Virus record (IMG/VR): IMGVR_UViG_3300001450_000228
Coordinates: 1 to 26,429 of that record
Strand: one strand, 5' to 3'
Origin: a virus
DNA: 26,429 nt
Positions 14,171-21,432 of this stretch are shown piece after piece; position 1 is the stretch's first letter, and the number at the start of each line of letters is the position of its first letter. Both the position numbers and the translations under genes were made by a program. Under the pieces are notes generated by a model that did not search any database, had not been told where the DNA came from, and saw nothing but the letters and a program-made list of their open reading frames with translations.

Positions 14171-14575
14171 ATGGTAAATATAAAATGCTTAAAGGACTAC
14201 GCCGATTACATGGGGGTAGATATTGACGACGAAGAAGCGGTAAACGCATTACAATCTAACTACGATGATTGGCGGTATGAGGCTCTAAGGGTCGCTTACT
14301 ACCCAAACGAAACAACGGTTTGGGTTGAGAATACAGAACGCGAGGGTCTTGTGGATGACGGCAACGGGTATTTTTCATGCCCCGCTATGCTCAAGAAGAC
14401 TGTTTCAGGTATTTGGAAATGGCAAGACACTATCGAAACCGGTGGGTATTGGGAACTCTACGACATAGAGCGAGACTTTCACCGTTTCTTTTCTCGGTGT
14501 TCTTGTAACGACGCACAGATGGTTTGGTATAGGACTGACGGACAATGCGGATTTTGTTTCAATGGAGGGGTTTGA
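14171..14575 (+). CDS. Acidic hypothetical protein with C-terminal Cys cluster (134 aa)
   Basis: The ATG at 14171 follows a strong AAAGGAGG (14156-14163). The first 35 residues are acidic (YMGVDIDDEEAVNAL). The C terminus has CSCNDAQ...CGFCFNGG, a likely zinc site. It is rich in Trp and Tyr (IWKWQDTIETGGYWELYD). No family recognised. The gene abuts the next one (ATG at 14576). Confidence 0.65.
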   Translation: MVNIKCLKDYADYMGVDIDDEEAVNALQSNYDDWRYEALRVAYYPNETTVWVENTEREGLVDDGNGYFSCPAMLKKTVSGIWKWQDTIETGGYWELYDIERDFHRFFSRCSCNDAQMVWYRTDGQCGFCFNGGV

Positions 14576-15013
14576 ATGTTCAAGAGAAGCCCATACAAAG
14601 TCGGACAAACGGTTCGCGTTAATGACATCAAGCCGAAAATGAACGGTCGTGCCAAAATGATACCTTCAGGAACCGGAGGTTTTGTCGTAAAAGAAGTTCA
14701 CCCGCAACTTAATCAAAACAACGGTGGTTATCTCATCGTTGCCGAGAGCAACCGCAATATCGAAGGTGGTAAGGTTCACCTCTCATGGCATGTCATGTGG
14801 CCGCACTTCAACGGTCGCAAATCACCGACCGAATATCATTCGGCTTTCCGAATCATCGTTGAGGGTCGCACACCGACCCCCAAAGCCAACGCTTATATAC
14901 CTCGCCAAACAACAGCAAATAGTGAAGACAAAACCAACACTATTATCGCTAAGTCTGTTCCCGCAGGTTCAAGACCGAAGCGACTTGTTTTGGCAGACTT
15001 TTTGGAGGAATGA
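14576..15013 (+). CDS. Hypothetical protein, SH3-like N-terminal half possible (145 aa)
   Basis: Starts right after the previous stop, with GGAGGGG just before. The N terminus YKVGQTVRVNDIKPKMNGRA, then SGTGGFVVKEV and GGYLIVAESN, has the short-strand pattern of an SH3/KOW-type barrel, which in viruses can be an RNA- or protein-binding module. The C terminus is low in structure (Pro, Thr, Lys) with a final acidic LADFLEE. No enzyme motif is visible. I infer the fold only from the strand pattern. Confidence 0.6.
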   Translation: MFKRSPYKVGQTVRVNDIKPKMNGRAKMIPSGTGGFVVKEVHPQLNQNNGGYLIVAESNRNIEGGKVHLSWHVMWPHFNGRKSPTEYHSAFRIIVEGRTPTPKANAYIPRQTTANSEDKTNTIIAKSVPAGSRPKRLVLADFLEE

Positions 15014-15016
15014 AAA

Positions 15017-15169
15017 ATGGTAACAGTGAAAATAAGAATAGATTTAGAATTGGATATTGAAGTAGAAACAGACGAATTGATGGATGCGACCCTTCGGGAT
15101 ATTATCGCTCAACATATCAAGGACTATTACATGGATGACATTGCAGACAACGCACAGGTGATTGGATGA
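15017..15169 (+). CDS. Very small acidic protein (50 aa)
   Basis: The ATG at 15017 follows TTGGAGGAATG, a strong ribosome site overlapping the end of the previous gene. The product is MVTVKIRIDLELDIEVETDE and then a helix ending DIADNAQVIG, that is, a beta-strand with alternating charge followed by an amphipathic acidic helix. This looks like a folded mini protein rather than noise. Function unknown. Confidence 0.55.
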   Translation: MVTVKIRIDLELDIEVETDELMDATLRDIIAQHIKDYYMDDIADNAQVIG

Positions 15170-15336
15170 GCGACGAGATGGTAAGTGCATTAACAAACAT
15201 CATCGGCTTATTGGCCGAATGTGATGAAACCTTAGATGATGTCGTTATCGTGAACCGTGATGGTGTCATTGAAGCCCTTCGTGGTATCATTCAGGATGAA
15301 TGGATGCGAACAGGTGTTTTGGCGGTGGTTGAATGA
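15166..15336 (+). CDS. Very small acidic protein (56 aa)
   Basis: Starts inside the previous stop (ATGA) and overlaps the next gene's ATG by four bases. The product is helical and acidic (MSDEMVSALTNIIGLLAECDE). The stretch GAAGCCCTTCGTGGT (15270-15284) recurs in the next gene (15368-15382), encoding EALRG in both, so the two genes may share an ancestor or module. Confidence 0.55.
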   Translation: MSDEMVSALTNIIGLLAECDETLDDVVIVNRDGVIEALRGIIQDEWMRTGVLAVVE

Positions 15337-15578
15337 TTACTCTTCACGATTTACTACCTCTTGTCGAAGCCCTTCGTGGTCTACAATTAGACCAAGTGCA
15401 AAGTGTCGCTGACCGCGATACCGACGAGGATAATTACAATTACTCTCACCTTATTACTATTAGGAGAACACTTGCTCGCTACAATGAAGCGTATGCCCCT
15501 TACCTCAACTTTGATGAAGACATTGCTTTCATCAAAGAATTGTTAGAGGAATATGCAAACGAGGTGATGAACGGATGA
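15333..15578 (+). CDS. Small acidic helical protein (81 aa)
   Basis: Begins inside the previous stop. It is acidic and helical (LVEALRGLQLDQVQSVADR; FDEDIAFIKELLEEYANEV). No cysteine pairs and no membrane segment. Its EALRG block is shared with the gene before. Function unknown. Its coupling (ATGA at both ends) supports translation. Confidence 0.6.
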   Translation: MITLHDLLPLVEALRGLQLDQVQSVADRDTDEDNYNYSHLITIRRTLARYNEAYAPYLNFDEDIAFIKELLEEYANEVMNG

Positions 15579-15844
15579 ACGCAAACGAATTGTTCAAGGG
15601 TCTACGAAGAATTAAGAGTAGAGTAAATTACTCGGACTTCATCAAGCACTTCTATGGCGACGACCGGTGCGGCGAAACATACCGCATGGCCCAATGGACT
15701 ATGTTCAGGGATAACCTTGTGTCGTTTTGGTGTTACTCCGACAACACTCGCCAAGCACTTGTTGAGTCTTTGGTTGAGCGACATGCCGCAAAGGAAAAAC
15801 AAGCCGAAGAACTCTCCGCAGTCATTGACGAGGTGGGCGTTTGA
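15575..15844 (+). CDS. Small helical protein (89 aa)
   Basis: The ATG at 15575 overlaps the previous TGA by four bases. It is helical, with NYSDFIKHFYGDDRCGE and a Trp-rich middle, and a C-terminal helix of alternating Lys and Glu (ERHAAKEKQAEELSA), probably coiled coil. Function unknown. Confidence 0.6.
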   Translation: MNANELFKGLRRIKSRVNYSDFIKHFYGDDRCGETYRMAQWTMFRDNLVSFWCYSDNTRQALVESLVERHAAKEKQAEELSAVIDEVGV

Positions 15845-16020
15845 TTGCTAAGTGGCTTGTTAAGCGTTTGTTGCGAAAGCAGGGTTGGGCTGTATGTCAT
15901 ACATGCGACGATTCTATTGTTCACATCAACAGCGATAACGGGCTATGCGCCCCATGCGAACAGGAGTTCTACAAAGAACAACAGCGACAATATCATCTTA
16001 ATCAGGAGGCTTACCAATGA
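15841..16020 (+). CDS. Tiny zinc-binding protein with TTG start (59 aa)
   Basis: No ATG or GTG is available upstream in this frame: an in-frame stop (TGA 15826-15828) precedes TTG 15841, so TTG is the only plausible start. It overlaps the previous stop as TTGA and is preceded by GAGGTGGG. The product is basic at the start (KWLVKRLLRKQGW) and then has CHTC...CAPC (residues 19-22 and 36-39), a treble-clef or ribbon-like zinc site, followed by a Gln-rich helix. The gene's reality is supported by the cysteine spacing and by coupling to the next gene (ATGA). Confidence 0.62.
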   Translation: MIAKWLVKRLLRKQGWAVCHTCDDSIVHINSDNGLCAPCEQEFYKEQQRQYHLNQEAYQ

Positions 16021-16133
16021 ACTTCAAATGTTTGAAACCGTTGATTCATTCCCCTCAATTTGAAGGTAAGAAACACTGTAAGACATGCTACACTGAACAT
16101 ATCATTAAGGAAATAACAGGTGAGGAAGAATGA
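16017..16133 (+). CDS. Tiny zinc-binding protein (38 aa)
   Basis: ATG 16017 overlaps the previous stop as ATGA. Cys5, Cys21 and Cys24 with His11 and His28 give a possible zinc knuckle (CKTC-like pair followed by HIIKE). At 38 residues it is near the limit of what can be judged, but the overlaps at both ends and the GGAGG (16005-16009) upstream support it. Confidence 0.5.
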   Translation: MNFKCLKPLIHSPQFEGKKHCKTCYTEHIIKEITGEEE

Positions 16134-16288
16134 CCGTAAAATTAACTTGTTGTCTTTGCGGTAAGGATGCCGGAAAATACGGGCATAATGCTCAACCTTT
16201 GGCTCAGGGCCGATGTTGCGATTCATGCAACACAGCCGTTATCTACGAGCGACTTACTCAAGCCATGAAAAAGGATGGTTCGCTATGA
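16130..16288 (+). CDS. Small Cys-rich phage protein (52 aa)
   Basis: The pattern CCLCGKDAGKYGHNAQPL and GRCCDSCNTAV is that of a small protein I know from many phages: two CxxC knuckles separated by a GNNxxPL-type loop, usually with Asn/Asp after the Cys-Cys. It binds zinc. Function not established. ATG 16130 and the stop at 16288 overlap the neighbours by four bases each. It is the best-supported gene of this tiny-gene cluster. Confidence 0.68.
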   Translation: MTVKLTCCLCGKDAGKYGHNAQPLAQGRCCDSCNTAVIYERLTQAMKKDGSL

Positions 16289-16401
16289 AGTGTGCTTGTG
16301 GTGCTTGGCATTGTGATACTATCGGAGTTGCATACTCCTTTGAATGTATCTTTTGTATTGAGAGAGGTATGTGTTTTCTTTTAAGTGAGGTGGGGCAATG
16401 A
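16285..16401 (+). CDS. Tiny Cys-rich protein (38 aa)
   Basis: ATG 16285 overlaps the previous stop (ATGA) and the stop overlaps the clamp-loader ATG. Cysteines at residues 3, 5, 10, 21 and 24 (CACG...C...CIFC), with a His, form one zinc site. An in-frame upstream start at 16213 is possible but would cover half the previous gene. Confidence 0.5.
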   Translation: MKCACGAWHCDTIGVAYSFECIFCIERGMCFLLSEVGQ

Positions 16402-17312
16402 GCGTTTGGGCTACTAAACACCGACCGAGGACTCTACAAGATGTCGTCGGACAGGATGAAATCGTTAATGAATTAAAGGCAATAGTAAGTGGTAAAGCAC
16501 CTATGCAACATTACATATTTCATTCTCCCGAAGCCGGAACAGGAAAGACTTCTGTTGCGAATGCTATGGCAACCGAAATGCGTTGGCAACTCATCATGTT
16601 CAATGCGTCTTCTAAGAAAGAGCGAGGTATTGACTTCATCGAAGAAGTTATTATTCCCTTAACAAGAAGTGGTATCAAGGAACGGATATTCTTTTTGGAT
16701 GAAGCCGACCAACTTACTGATGCGGCGCAGTCGGCACTGAAAGGTGTGATAGAAAACGCCAACGGTATTTTCATCCTGACATGCAACAACTTGACAAAGG
16801 TTTCACGGTGGCTTCAATCTCGATGCCAAGTCCGAACCTTCAAACCGATTCCGCATGATGCAATGGTCGGTAGACTGCGAGCGATTGTTACGATGGAGGG
16901 AATGCGTAGCCACCTAAGCGGAGGCTTGGAGACACTTGATATTATCGCAAAAGCACATGCCGGTGATTTGAGAAATGCTATCGGTGCAACTCAAGCGTAT
17001 GTTCACATGATTGTTCCCGACCAAGAGAAATTCTTGGATTCTTTAATCACACCAGAATTGAATTACAAATTACTTTTACGCCTATGTTTCCTTGAGAACG
17101 GATTCGATGAGGCATTGAAAATGTTCGTCGGAGAAGTCCGCGAACAAGTGCGTGAGACTTTCCGATACGCCGTCAATAGCGGTGCTAATGCGGAGTCTAA
17201 AATGCAGGTTATCGAAGCCGCAGTAGTGGCCGAGAGAGATATACTCAACGGAGTAGACGCTGAAATAGTGCGCCATAACTTCATTAGAATGTTGGTCGGA
17301 GGGAGCCAATAA
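16398..17312 (+). CDS. Clamp-loader ATPase, RFC small subunit / T4 gp44-like (304 aa)
   Basis: Loads the sliding clamp on primer-template DNA. The N terminus ATKHRPRTLQDVVGQ is the classic RFC box, with Walker A SPEAGTGKTS (43-52), Walker B FFLDEADQL, sensor 1 TCNN and the SRC motif (LQSRCQV), in this order. The unusual HSPEAGTGKT form resembles the HSPSPGTGKT of T4 gp44, while the RFC box is shared with archaeal RFC small subunits. Length is a little below the usual 320. The C-terminal part is a helical collar. There is no RFC large subunit in the window. A single-subunit or T4-type loader is therefore possible. It starts within the previous stop (ATGA) with GAGGTGGGG before it. Confidence 0.9.
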   Translation: MSVWATKHRPRTLQDVVGQDEIVNELKAIVSGKAPMQHYIFHSPEAGTGKTSVANAMATEMRWQLIMFNASSKKERGIDFIEEVIIPLTRSGIKERIFFLDEADQLTDAAQSALKGVIENANGIFILTCNNLTKVSRWLQSRCQVRTFKPIPHDAMVGRLRAIVTMEGMRSHLSGGLETLDIIAKAHAGDLRNAIGATQAYVHMIVPDQEKFLDSLITPELNYKLLLRLCFLENGFDEALKMFVGEVREQVRETFRYAVNSGANAESKMQVIEAAVVAERDILNGVDAEIVRHNFIRMLVGGSQ

Positions 17313-17317
17313 CAACC

Positions 17318-17325
17318 TTTTAATA
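17318..17325 (+). promoter_or_regulatory. Class II promoter (TATA-like TTTTAATA)
   Basis: The 52-base gap after the clamp-loader stop holds AACAACCTTTTAATA. The start would fall near 17345. AGGAAG (17351-17356) serves as ribosome site for ATG 17365. A short ATG frame at 17333 (8 codons) is too close to the TATA box to be transcribed. Confidence 0.5.
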
Positions 17326-17364
17326 CCCCCCAATGAAAACGAATAGATACAGGAAGTGAACCAA

Positions 17365-18594
17365 ATGGTAGCATACGAACAGATGATAGAAAAAGTGGCC
17401 GGACAGATTAAAACAACCGTAGAAGCATTATCGGCAAAGGCCGATTTGCTTTTGGCACAAGAAGGTGCAGGTTGGGAAGCCGCCGGTAAGAATGAAGAAC
17501 AGCGAAAGGTTTTGGCTCTACGAGTAGCGGCCCGACAAATCTCAAGCGAAAAGGCAAAACTGACCCGTAGTGGTGCTACTCTCTTTGAGGGTATGTTCGC
17601 ATCCGTTCCCCGTGAAAAGGATTGGGCGAAGATGGCTTACAACAAGATGAAGAACACTCTCGCAACTATGGATGAATCAGGTCGTTTGGCCCTTGTTGAA
17701 CAAGGTGCTATTGTTCTTTACGAGAACAACCACGACGGCACTTACACTCGACACTCCAACCCTTCTTTAATGGCAAAACAAACTTTTGAAGAAGGCTCAA
17801 CCTCCGCCGACATTACTTCTCTCCCACCTCGACAAATGGACTTGGATGCAAACACATCCTTCTCTTTGATTTGGGATAAAAATAACATGACCTTTGCTAA
17901 TGGTAATGCCAACTTCAAATACGGCTCAAACAGACCGCTTGAAGAACTCGACCGAACATGCTTGTTCTTGGGTCGAAAGCAAGGAACAAACGATGACCCT
18001 GAAATGATTGAAGTTCGCCTCTCCGGTGAACAGGCTAAAATCCAATTCCCGACATTTGTTTGCGGAACCATCGGTTTGAAACCTGCGGCTAAAGCAGGTC
18101 TTTGTTACGGCTCTAAGGCTACTGCCTTTACTGCCGATGACTCGGTGATGGATATTTTCTCCGCCCCGCCTCTCATGCTTGACGACGACGGCTCTCCGGT
18201 CGGACTTGTCGCTGATTGGCTCGGTAACAACCTGAAACCTTCTATCGAATCGTGTGGTAAAGCATACGCCGAACTCGACCAAAAGGCAAAGTGGAACACT
18301 CTCTTCGGAACTATTGTCGAAGTCGTTCACATTGACCCACGCGAAAACGGTGGCTTCATCGTTTCTCTTGGCGACACTGACATTATGAGCGAGGCCGAAG
18401 TAGTCTCTCTCTATGTCCCTGCCGACCAAGAAGGTGAAGTGGACTTCGGAGTTGGTTCGGAACTACTCATCGTTGGCTCTCCTTGGATTACCCGTGAAGA
18501 AGAACTTCGATTCATGGTGAACTCATGGTGGTGTGTCAATCGAATCGCACCTATGGCCGACACTGAAACAGTAGACGGCGACGGTTGGGATTGA
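17365..18594 (+). CDS. OB-fold protein, possible RPA-like ssDNA-binding protein (409 aa)
   Basis: Large soluble protein with a helical N-terminal third (coiled-coil-like MIEKVAGQIKTTVEALSAKAD...) and a beta-rich remainder. The segment GTIVEVVHIDPRENGGFIV, then VVSLYVPADQEGEVDFG and SELLIVGSPWI, with Trp pairs in MVNSWWCVN, has the strand and loop pattern of an OB-fold as in RPA. A second possible OB region lies around VRLSGEQAKIQFPTF. Location between loader, chaperonin and recombinase suits a single-strand-binding protein. This is a structural guess and the family is not named with certainty. ATG 17365 is preferred over GTG 17356. Confidence 0.5.
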   Translation: MVAYEQMIEKVAGQIKTTVEALSAKADLLLAQEGAGWEAAGKNEEQRKVLALRVAARQISSEKAKLTRSGATLFEGMFASVPREKDWAKMAYNKMKNTLATMDESGRLALVEQGAIVLYENNHDGTYTRHSNPSLMAKQTFEEGSTSADITSLPPRQMDLDANTSFSLIWDKNNMTFANGNANFKYGSNRPLEELDRTCLFLGRKQGTNDDPEMIEVRLSGEQAKIQFPTFVCGTIGLKPAAKAGLCYGSKATAFTADDSVMDIFSAPPLMLDDDGSPVGLVADWLGNNLKPSIESCGKAYAELDQKAKWNTLFGTIVEVVHIDPRENGGFIVSLGDTDIMSEAEVVSLYVPADQEGEVDFGVGSELLIVGSPWITREEELRFMVNSWWCVNRIAPMADTETVDGDGWD

Positions 18595-18623
18595 AACAAA
18601 CATAACTTCAGGGGGAAAAGTAA

Positions 18624-20195
18624 ATGTCAAATGTTATCAAAGAAGGAACTAAAGATGCTATGTATGCGGCGGTAGATGCTATCTCCGACGCTATCAGTGG
18701 CACTCTTGGCCCATGCGCTAAGACTGTTGTTGTTTCAGGAGACGGCACTCGCCCTCCGAGAATACTCAACGACGGTGTTTCTATCGTGAATGCTGTGCGT
18801 TCCGATGACCCCGCAACCCAAACGGCAATATCTCTTTTCCGCCAAATCAGTAACGAAGCGCAACAAGCATCCGGCGACGGCACTACGACCGCTACCGTTC
18901 TCGCTCGCGCTATGGTTGATTACTCCAAGACACATTATGATAGTTTAGACATAAAAGGAATACAGGCCGACTTAGATGTTATCCTTCACCACATAGAGAA
19001 CTCTTCGGAGGAACTCGACATTGACAACGAAGACGACGAATCTCGCATACAAGCGGTCGCTACCATAGCGGCCAACAACGATGAATACTTAGGTGAATTG
19101 ATTAGCGATATGTTCATCAATACCGGTGTAGATTGTATGGTGAATTTGAAAGTCGGTAGTGAAGACTGTTCCTCATGGAGTAGAGAATCAGGGTTCAATA
19201 TACCTGCCGGTTTCGCCTCTCCTATGTTCGCAAACACACCGAAGAAAGAATGTGTGTTTGACGACCCTCTTATCATCCTCGCTGACGAAGTGATTGAAGA
19301 CTTCGACAAATTGACACCTGCTCTTGAAGTGGCTATCGAAAACAGTAGACCAATTGTTTTCATGGTGAACGACATTAAAGGAATTGCGTTGTCGAATCTA
19401 ATTGCTAATACATTAGGGGGAATAGTAAATGCTTGTGCTATCCGAATGCCGAAAGGTGGTTACGATAGTGCGGCTTGGTTCAAAGATACCCAAGTGTTCT
19501 CCGGTTCGGGAACTCTCTTTATCGGGTTCGGTGAAGATGACCCATTGGGTATTCAAAATGCTAAGGCAGGTTCAGGACACTTCGGAACTTGTGATAGAAT
19601 TATCGTAAAAGAAAAGACTACGCATTTGATTCTCTCTCAAGAAAGTAAGACTCAAGAATACAGAATCTCTATGGCCGAACACTTCGGTGGTTTGGGTCTA
19701 CAAGGCGACAATGCCGAGCATTCCTTCGACAAGGAAAAGATACTTACAAGAATGAGCCGCCTTAGCGGAACAGCCGCTACAATCCATGTCGGCGGTGTAA
19801 CCGAATTAGAAATCCGTGAAACGCGTGAGCGTATTGACGATGCCGTGAACGCTACTCGCCTCGCCCTCAAGGGTGGTGTTGTAGCCGGTGGCGGTTGGTG
19901 TCTTGTTCAGGTGTTGCGTGAAATTTACCACACCAATGAAGGTAGAGGTGTAAACAACTACAATATGTGGGTGGGTGTGCTTACTGCCCCTTACCGACAA
20001 ATCCTAACCAACGCAGGGTTTGAACCTGTCATTAAAGACCACTTGACTTACAGATTCCTTGACGCTTTGACATTGGAGGATTCAACAAAAGAAATCCTCG
20101 ACCCAAAGCAGGTCGTCATCAACAGCCTAAAGGCGGCTGTGTCTATTGTTTCCCTAATACTTAACACCGATACAATGGTTATCGTTGGGGAATAA
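18624..20195 (+). CDS. groEL-like: Group I chaperonin, GroEL/Cpn60-like (523 aa)
   Basis: Folds proteins in a ring cavity with ATP. The ATP-site signatures are TLGP (27-30), NDGVSI with Asp50 (GroEL Asp52), SGDGTTTATV with Asp85 (GroEL Asp87), and VVAGGG. The apical region (ASPMFANTPKKE, PLIILADEVI, GIVNACAIRMPKGGYD) aligns with GroEL blocks rather than with thermosomes, and the C-terminal ILDPKQVVINSLKAAVSIVSL matches GroEL, so it is group I. The GroEL FGDRR motif is altered and there is no GGM tail. No GroES gene is seen in this window. It could be a single-ring, co-chaperone-independent machine for viral proteins, as in some giant phages. RBS GGGGGAAA is at 18611. Confidence 0.93.
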   Translation: MSNVIKEGTKDAMYAAVDAISDAISGTLGPCAKTVVVSGDGTRPPRILNDGVSIVNAVRSDDPATQTAISLFRQISNEAQQASGDGTTTATVLARAMVDYSKTHYDSLDIKGIQADLDVILHHIENSSEELDIDNEDDESRIQAVATIAANNDEYLGELISDMFINTGVDCMVNLKVGSEDCSSWSRESGFNIPAGFASPMFANTPKKECVFDDPLIILADEVIEDFDKLTPALEVAIENSRPIVFMVNDIKGIALSNLIANTLGGIVNACAIRMPKGGYDSAAWFKDTQVFSGSGTLFIGFGEDDPLGIQNAKAGSGHFGTCDRIIVKEKTTHLILSQESKTQEYRISMAEHFGGLGLQGDNAEHSFDKEKILTRMSRLSGTAATIHVGGVTELEIRETRERIDDAVNATRLALKGGVVAGGGWCLVQVLREIYHTNEGRGVNNYNMWVGVLTAPYRQILTNAGFEPVIKDHLTYRFLDALTLEDSTKEILDPKQVVINSLKAAVSIVSLILNTDTMVIVGE

Positions 20196-20201
20196 CTACC
20201 C

Positions 20202-20208
20202 TTATATA
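20202..20208 (+). promoter_or_regulatory. Class II promoter (TATA box, ACTACCC type)
   Basis: ACTACCCTTATATA (20195-20208) with the TATA core 29 bases before ATG 20231. The same 14-base string is found before the polymerase gene (24523-24536). AGGAGAG (20218-20224) lies near the start, so the mRNA may be leaderless or have a minimal leader. Confidence 0.65.
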
Positions 20209-20230
20209 GAATCAAATAGGAGAGAATAAT

Positions 20231-21172
20231 ATGTCGTGGAACACCAACAAAAAGACGAGCGCACCGACCCCTGAAAAGGTGGGGTTCGGCAAAGAATACT
20301 ACCGAAATATGTTTGAGAACAATACGGCCCAATCCGTTCCTGTTCGCTGTGCTTTGGTTGCCAAAGAAAACTGTGCCAAGACCGGACTCGCTATCAGTCT
20401 GTCTCGCCAAGTAAACGCAAAGGGTAAAATCTATGTCATTGATGTAGACAACTCCGCTAAGGCCACCATTGATGAAGCATACCCGAAAGACAAGGACATC
20501 ATCGTTCTACCTCTTTTGGATGAGCGAGACGACTCAATTTTCAATGAGGATTCGACCGTTGATTATGCGGCCCTCACTGACAAAATGAATATGTATACGA
20601 ACATTATTGCCGAGAAAATCAAAGAAGGTGAAAACATTACCGGAATAGTATTTGACGGTGGTTCAACTTATCTCAAGTGGTGTGAACACGCTATGACTGC
20701 TGTTCTACTACGCAAAGGAACAATCAAAGAAGAAGGTGATGCTTTCAACCAGAAGGAATGGCGAACCCGAAATCAACTGTTCCGCCAAACCATGACTCGA
20801 CTTCATGGACTCGCTGTGCCTTCGGTGTTCTTTACTTTTCACCTAAAGGATGTCTCAAATTATGTAGACAATGGTTCCGGTGGTAAAGTGCTAATGAAGA
20901 TTGGCGACAAACCTGATTGGGACAAAGGCACTATGCGTTTGTTCTCTCAACAGATATTCCTTGCTCGATACATGAAGAAGGCCGACTCCGCCGTTGGTGT
21001 CAAGGCCGACCCAACGCTCAAGAACACTGACGATTGGGTTGTCAAGGCGACCCTTGAAGAAATCAAAGGTAAGCACATGCAAATGGTCGGAGAAACACAC
21101 ACTATCCTTTCAGTTATTAAGGGTAAAGTAAAGTGGGATGGACTACCTATGCTTACATGGGGTGATGAATAA
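20231..21172 (+). CDS. RecA/Sak4-like ATPase with degenerate P-loop (313 aa)
   Basis: The layout resembles phage RecA-superfamily recombinases of the Sak4 type: a strand into the P-loop region (VRCALVAKENCAKTG, residues 38-52), KIYVIDVDNS, a Walker B strand GIVFDGGSTY (about 138-147), and a later strand SVFFTFHLKD ending the core. The P-loop has Lys50-Thr51 but both usual glycines are alanines (Ala44, Ala49). It may still bind ATP, or have become a scaffold. Likely role: single-strand annealing or recombination-dependent replication. A RadA homologue is the alternative but lacks its zinc and HhH domain. TATA 29 bases upstream. Confidence 0.6.
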   Translation: MSWNTNKKTSAPTPEKVGFGKEYYRNMFENNTAQSVPVRCALVAKENCAKTGLAISLSRQVNAKGKIYVIDVDNSAKATIDEAYPKDKDIIVLPLLDERDDSIFNEDSTVDYAALTDKMNMYTNIIAEKIKEGENITGIVFDGGSTYLKWCEHAMTAVLLRKGTIKEEGDAFNQKEWRTRNQLFRQTMTRLHGLAVPSVFFTFHLKDVSNYVDNGSGGKVLMKIGDKPDWDKGTMRLFSQQIFLARYMKKADSAVGVKADPTLKNTDDWVVKATLEEIKGKHMQMVGETHTILSVIKGKVKWDGLPMLTWGDE

Positions 21173-21432
21173 TGTCGAATAAAGATGACGAACTTACTTC
21201 TTTGCTTGTGTCGAATATCGAATTGATAGGAACTCGACTTGACCTAATCAACGAGAGGATGGAGAGAATGATGAAGCGTGTAGAATCGCTTGAAATCGAC
21301 AACCTCCCGTTGAACGATGTCAATTTGTTGAAACAAGCCGTCGAAGAAATCCAACAGGAATACGAAGCACCGGCAACTCGATTCACATATCATGTGCCAT
21401 CCGTCTTCAACAAGAAGGGGGCTAAACAATGA
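21172..21432 (+). CDS. Coiled-coil protein (86 aa)
   Basis: ATG 21172 shares one base with the previous TAA. Residues 15-55 (SNIELIGTRLDLINERMERMMKRVESLEID) are a heptad-like amphipathic helix, probably a dimeric or trimeric coiled coil. The C terminus is basic (FNKKGAKQ). It lies between the recombinase-like and the clamp-like genes, overlapping the latter by four bases, so it may be an adaptor to one of them. Confidence 0.6.
   Translation: MSNKDDELTSLLVSNIELIGTRLDLINERMERMMKRVESLEIDNLPLNDVNLLKQAVEEIQQEYEAPATRFTYHVPSVFNKKGAKQ

Noticed and set aside
17333-17359. Eight-codon leader frame before the OB-fold gene
   Set aside because: It starts about 15 bases after the TATA box, upstream of the likely transcription start.
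18624-20195. Thermosome (group II) identity for the chaperonin
   Set aside because: Apical and C-terminal blocks match GroEL, and the typical thermosome blocks are missing.
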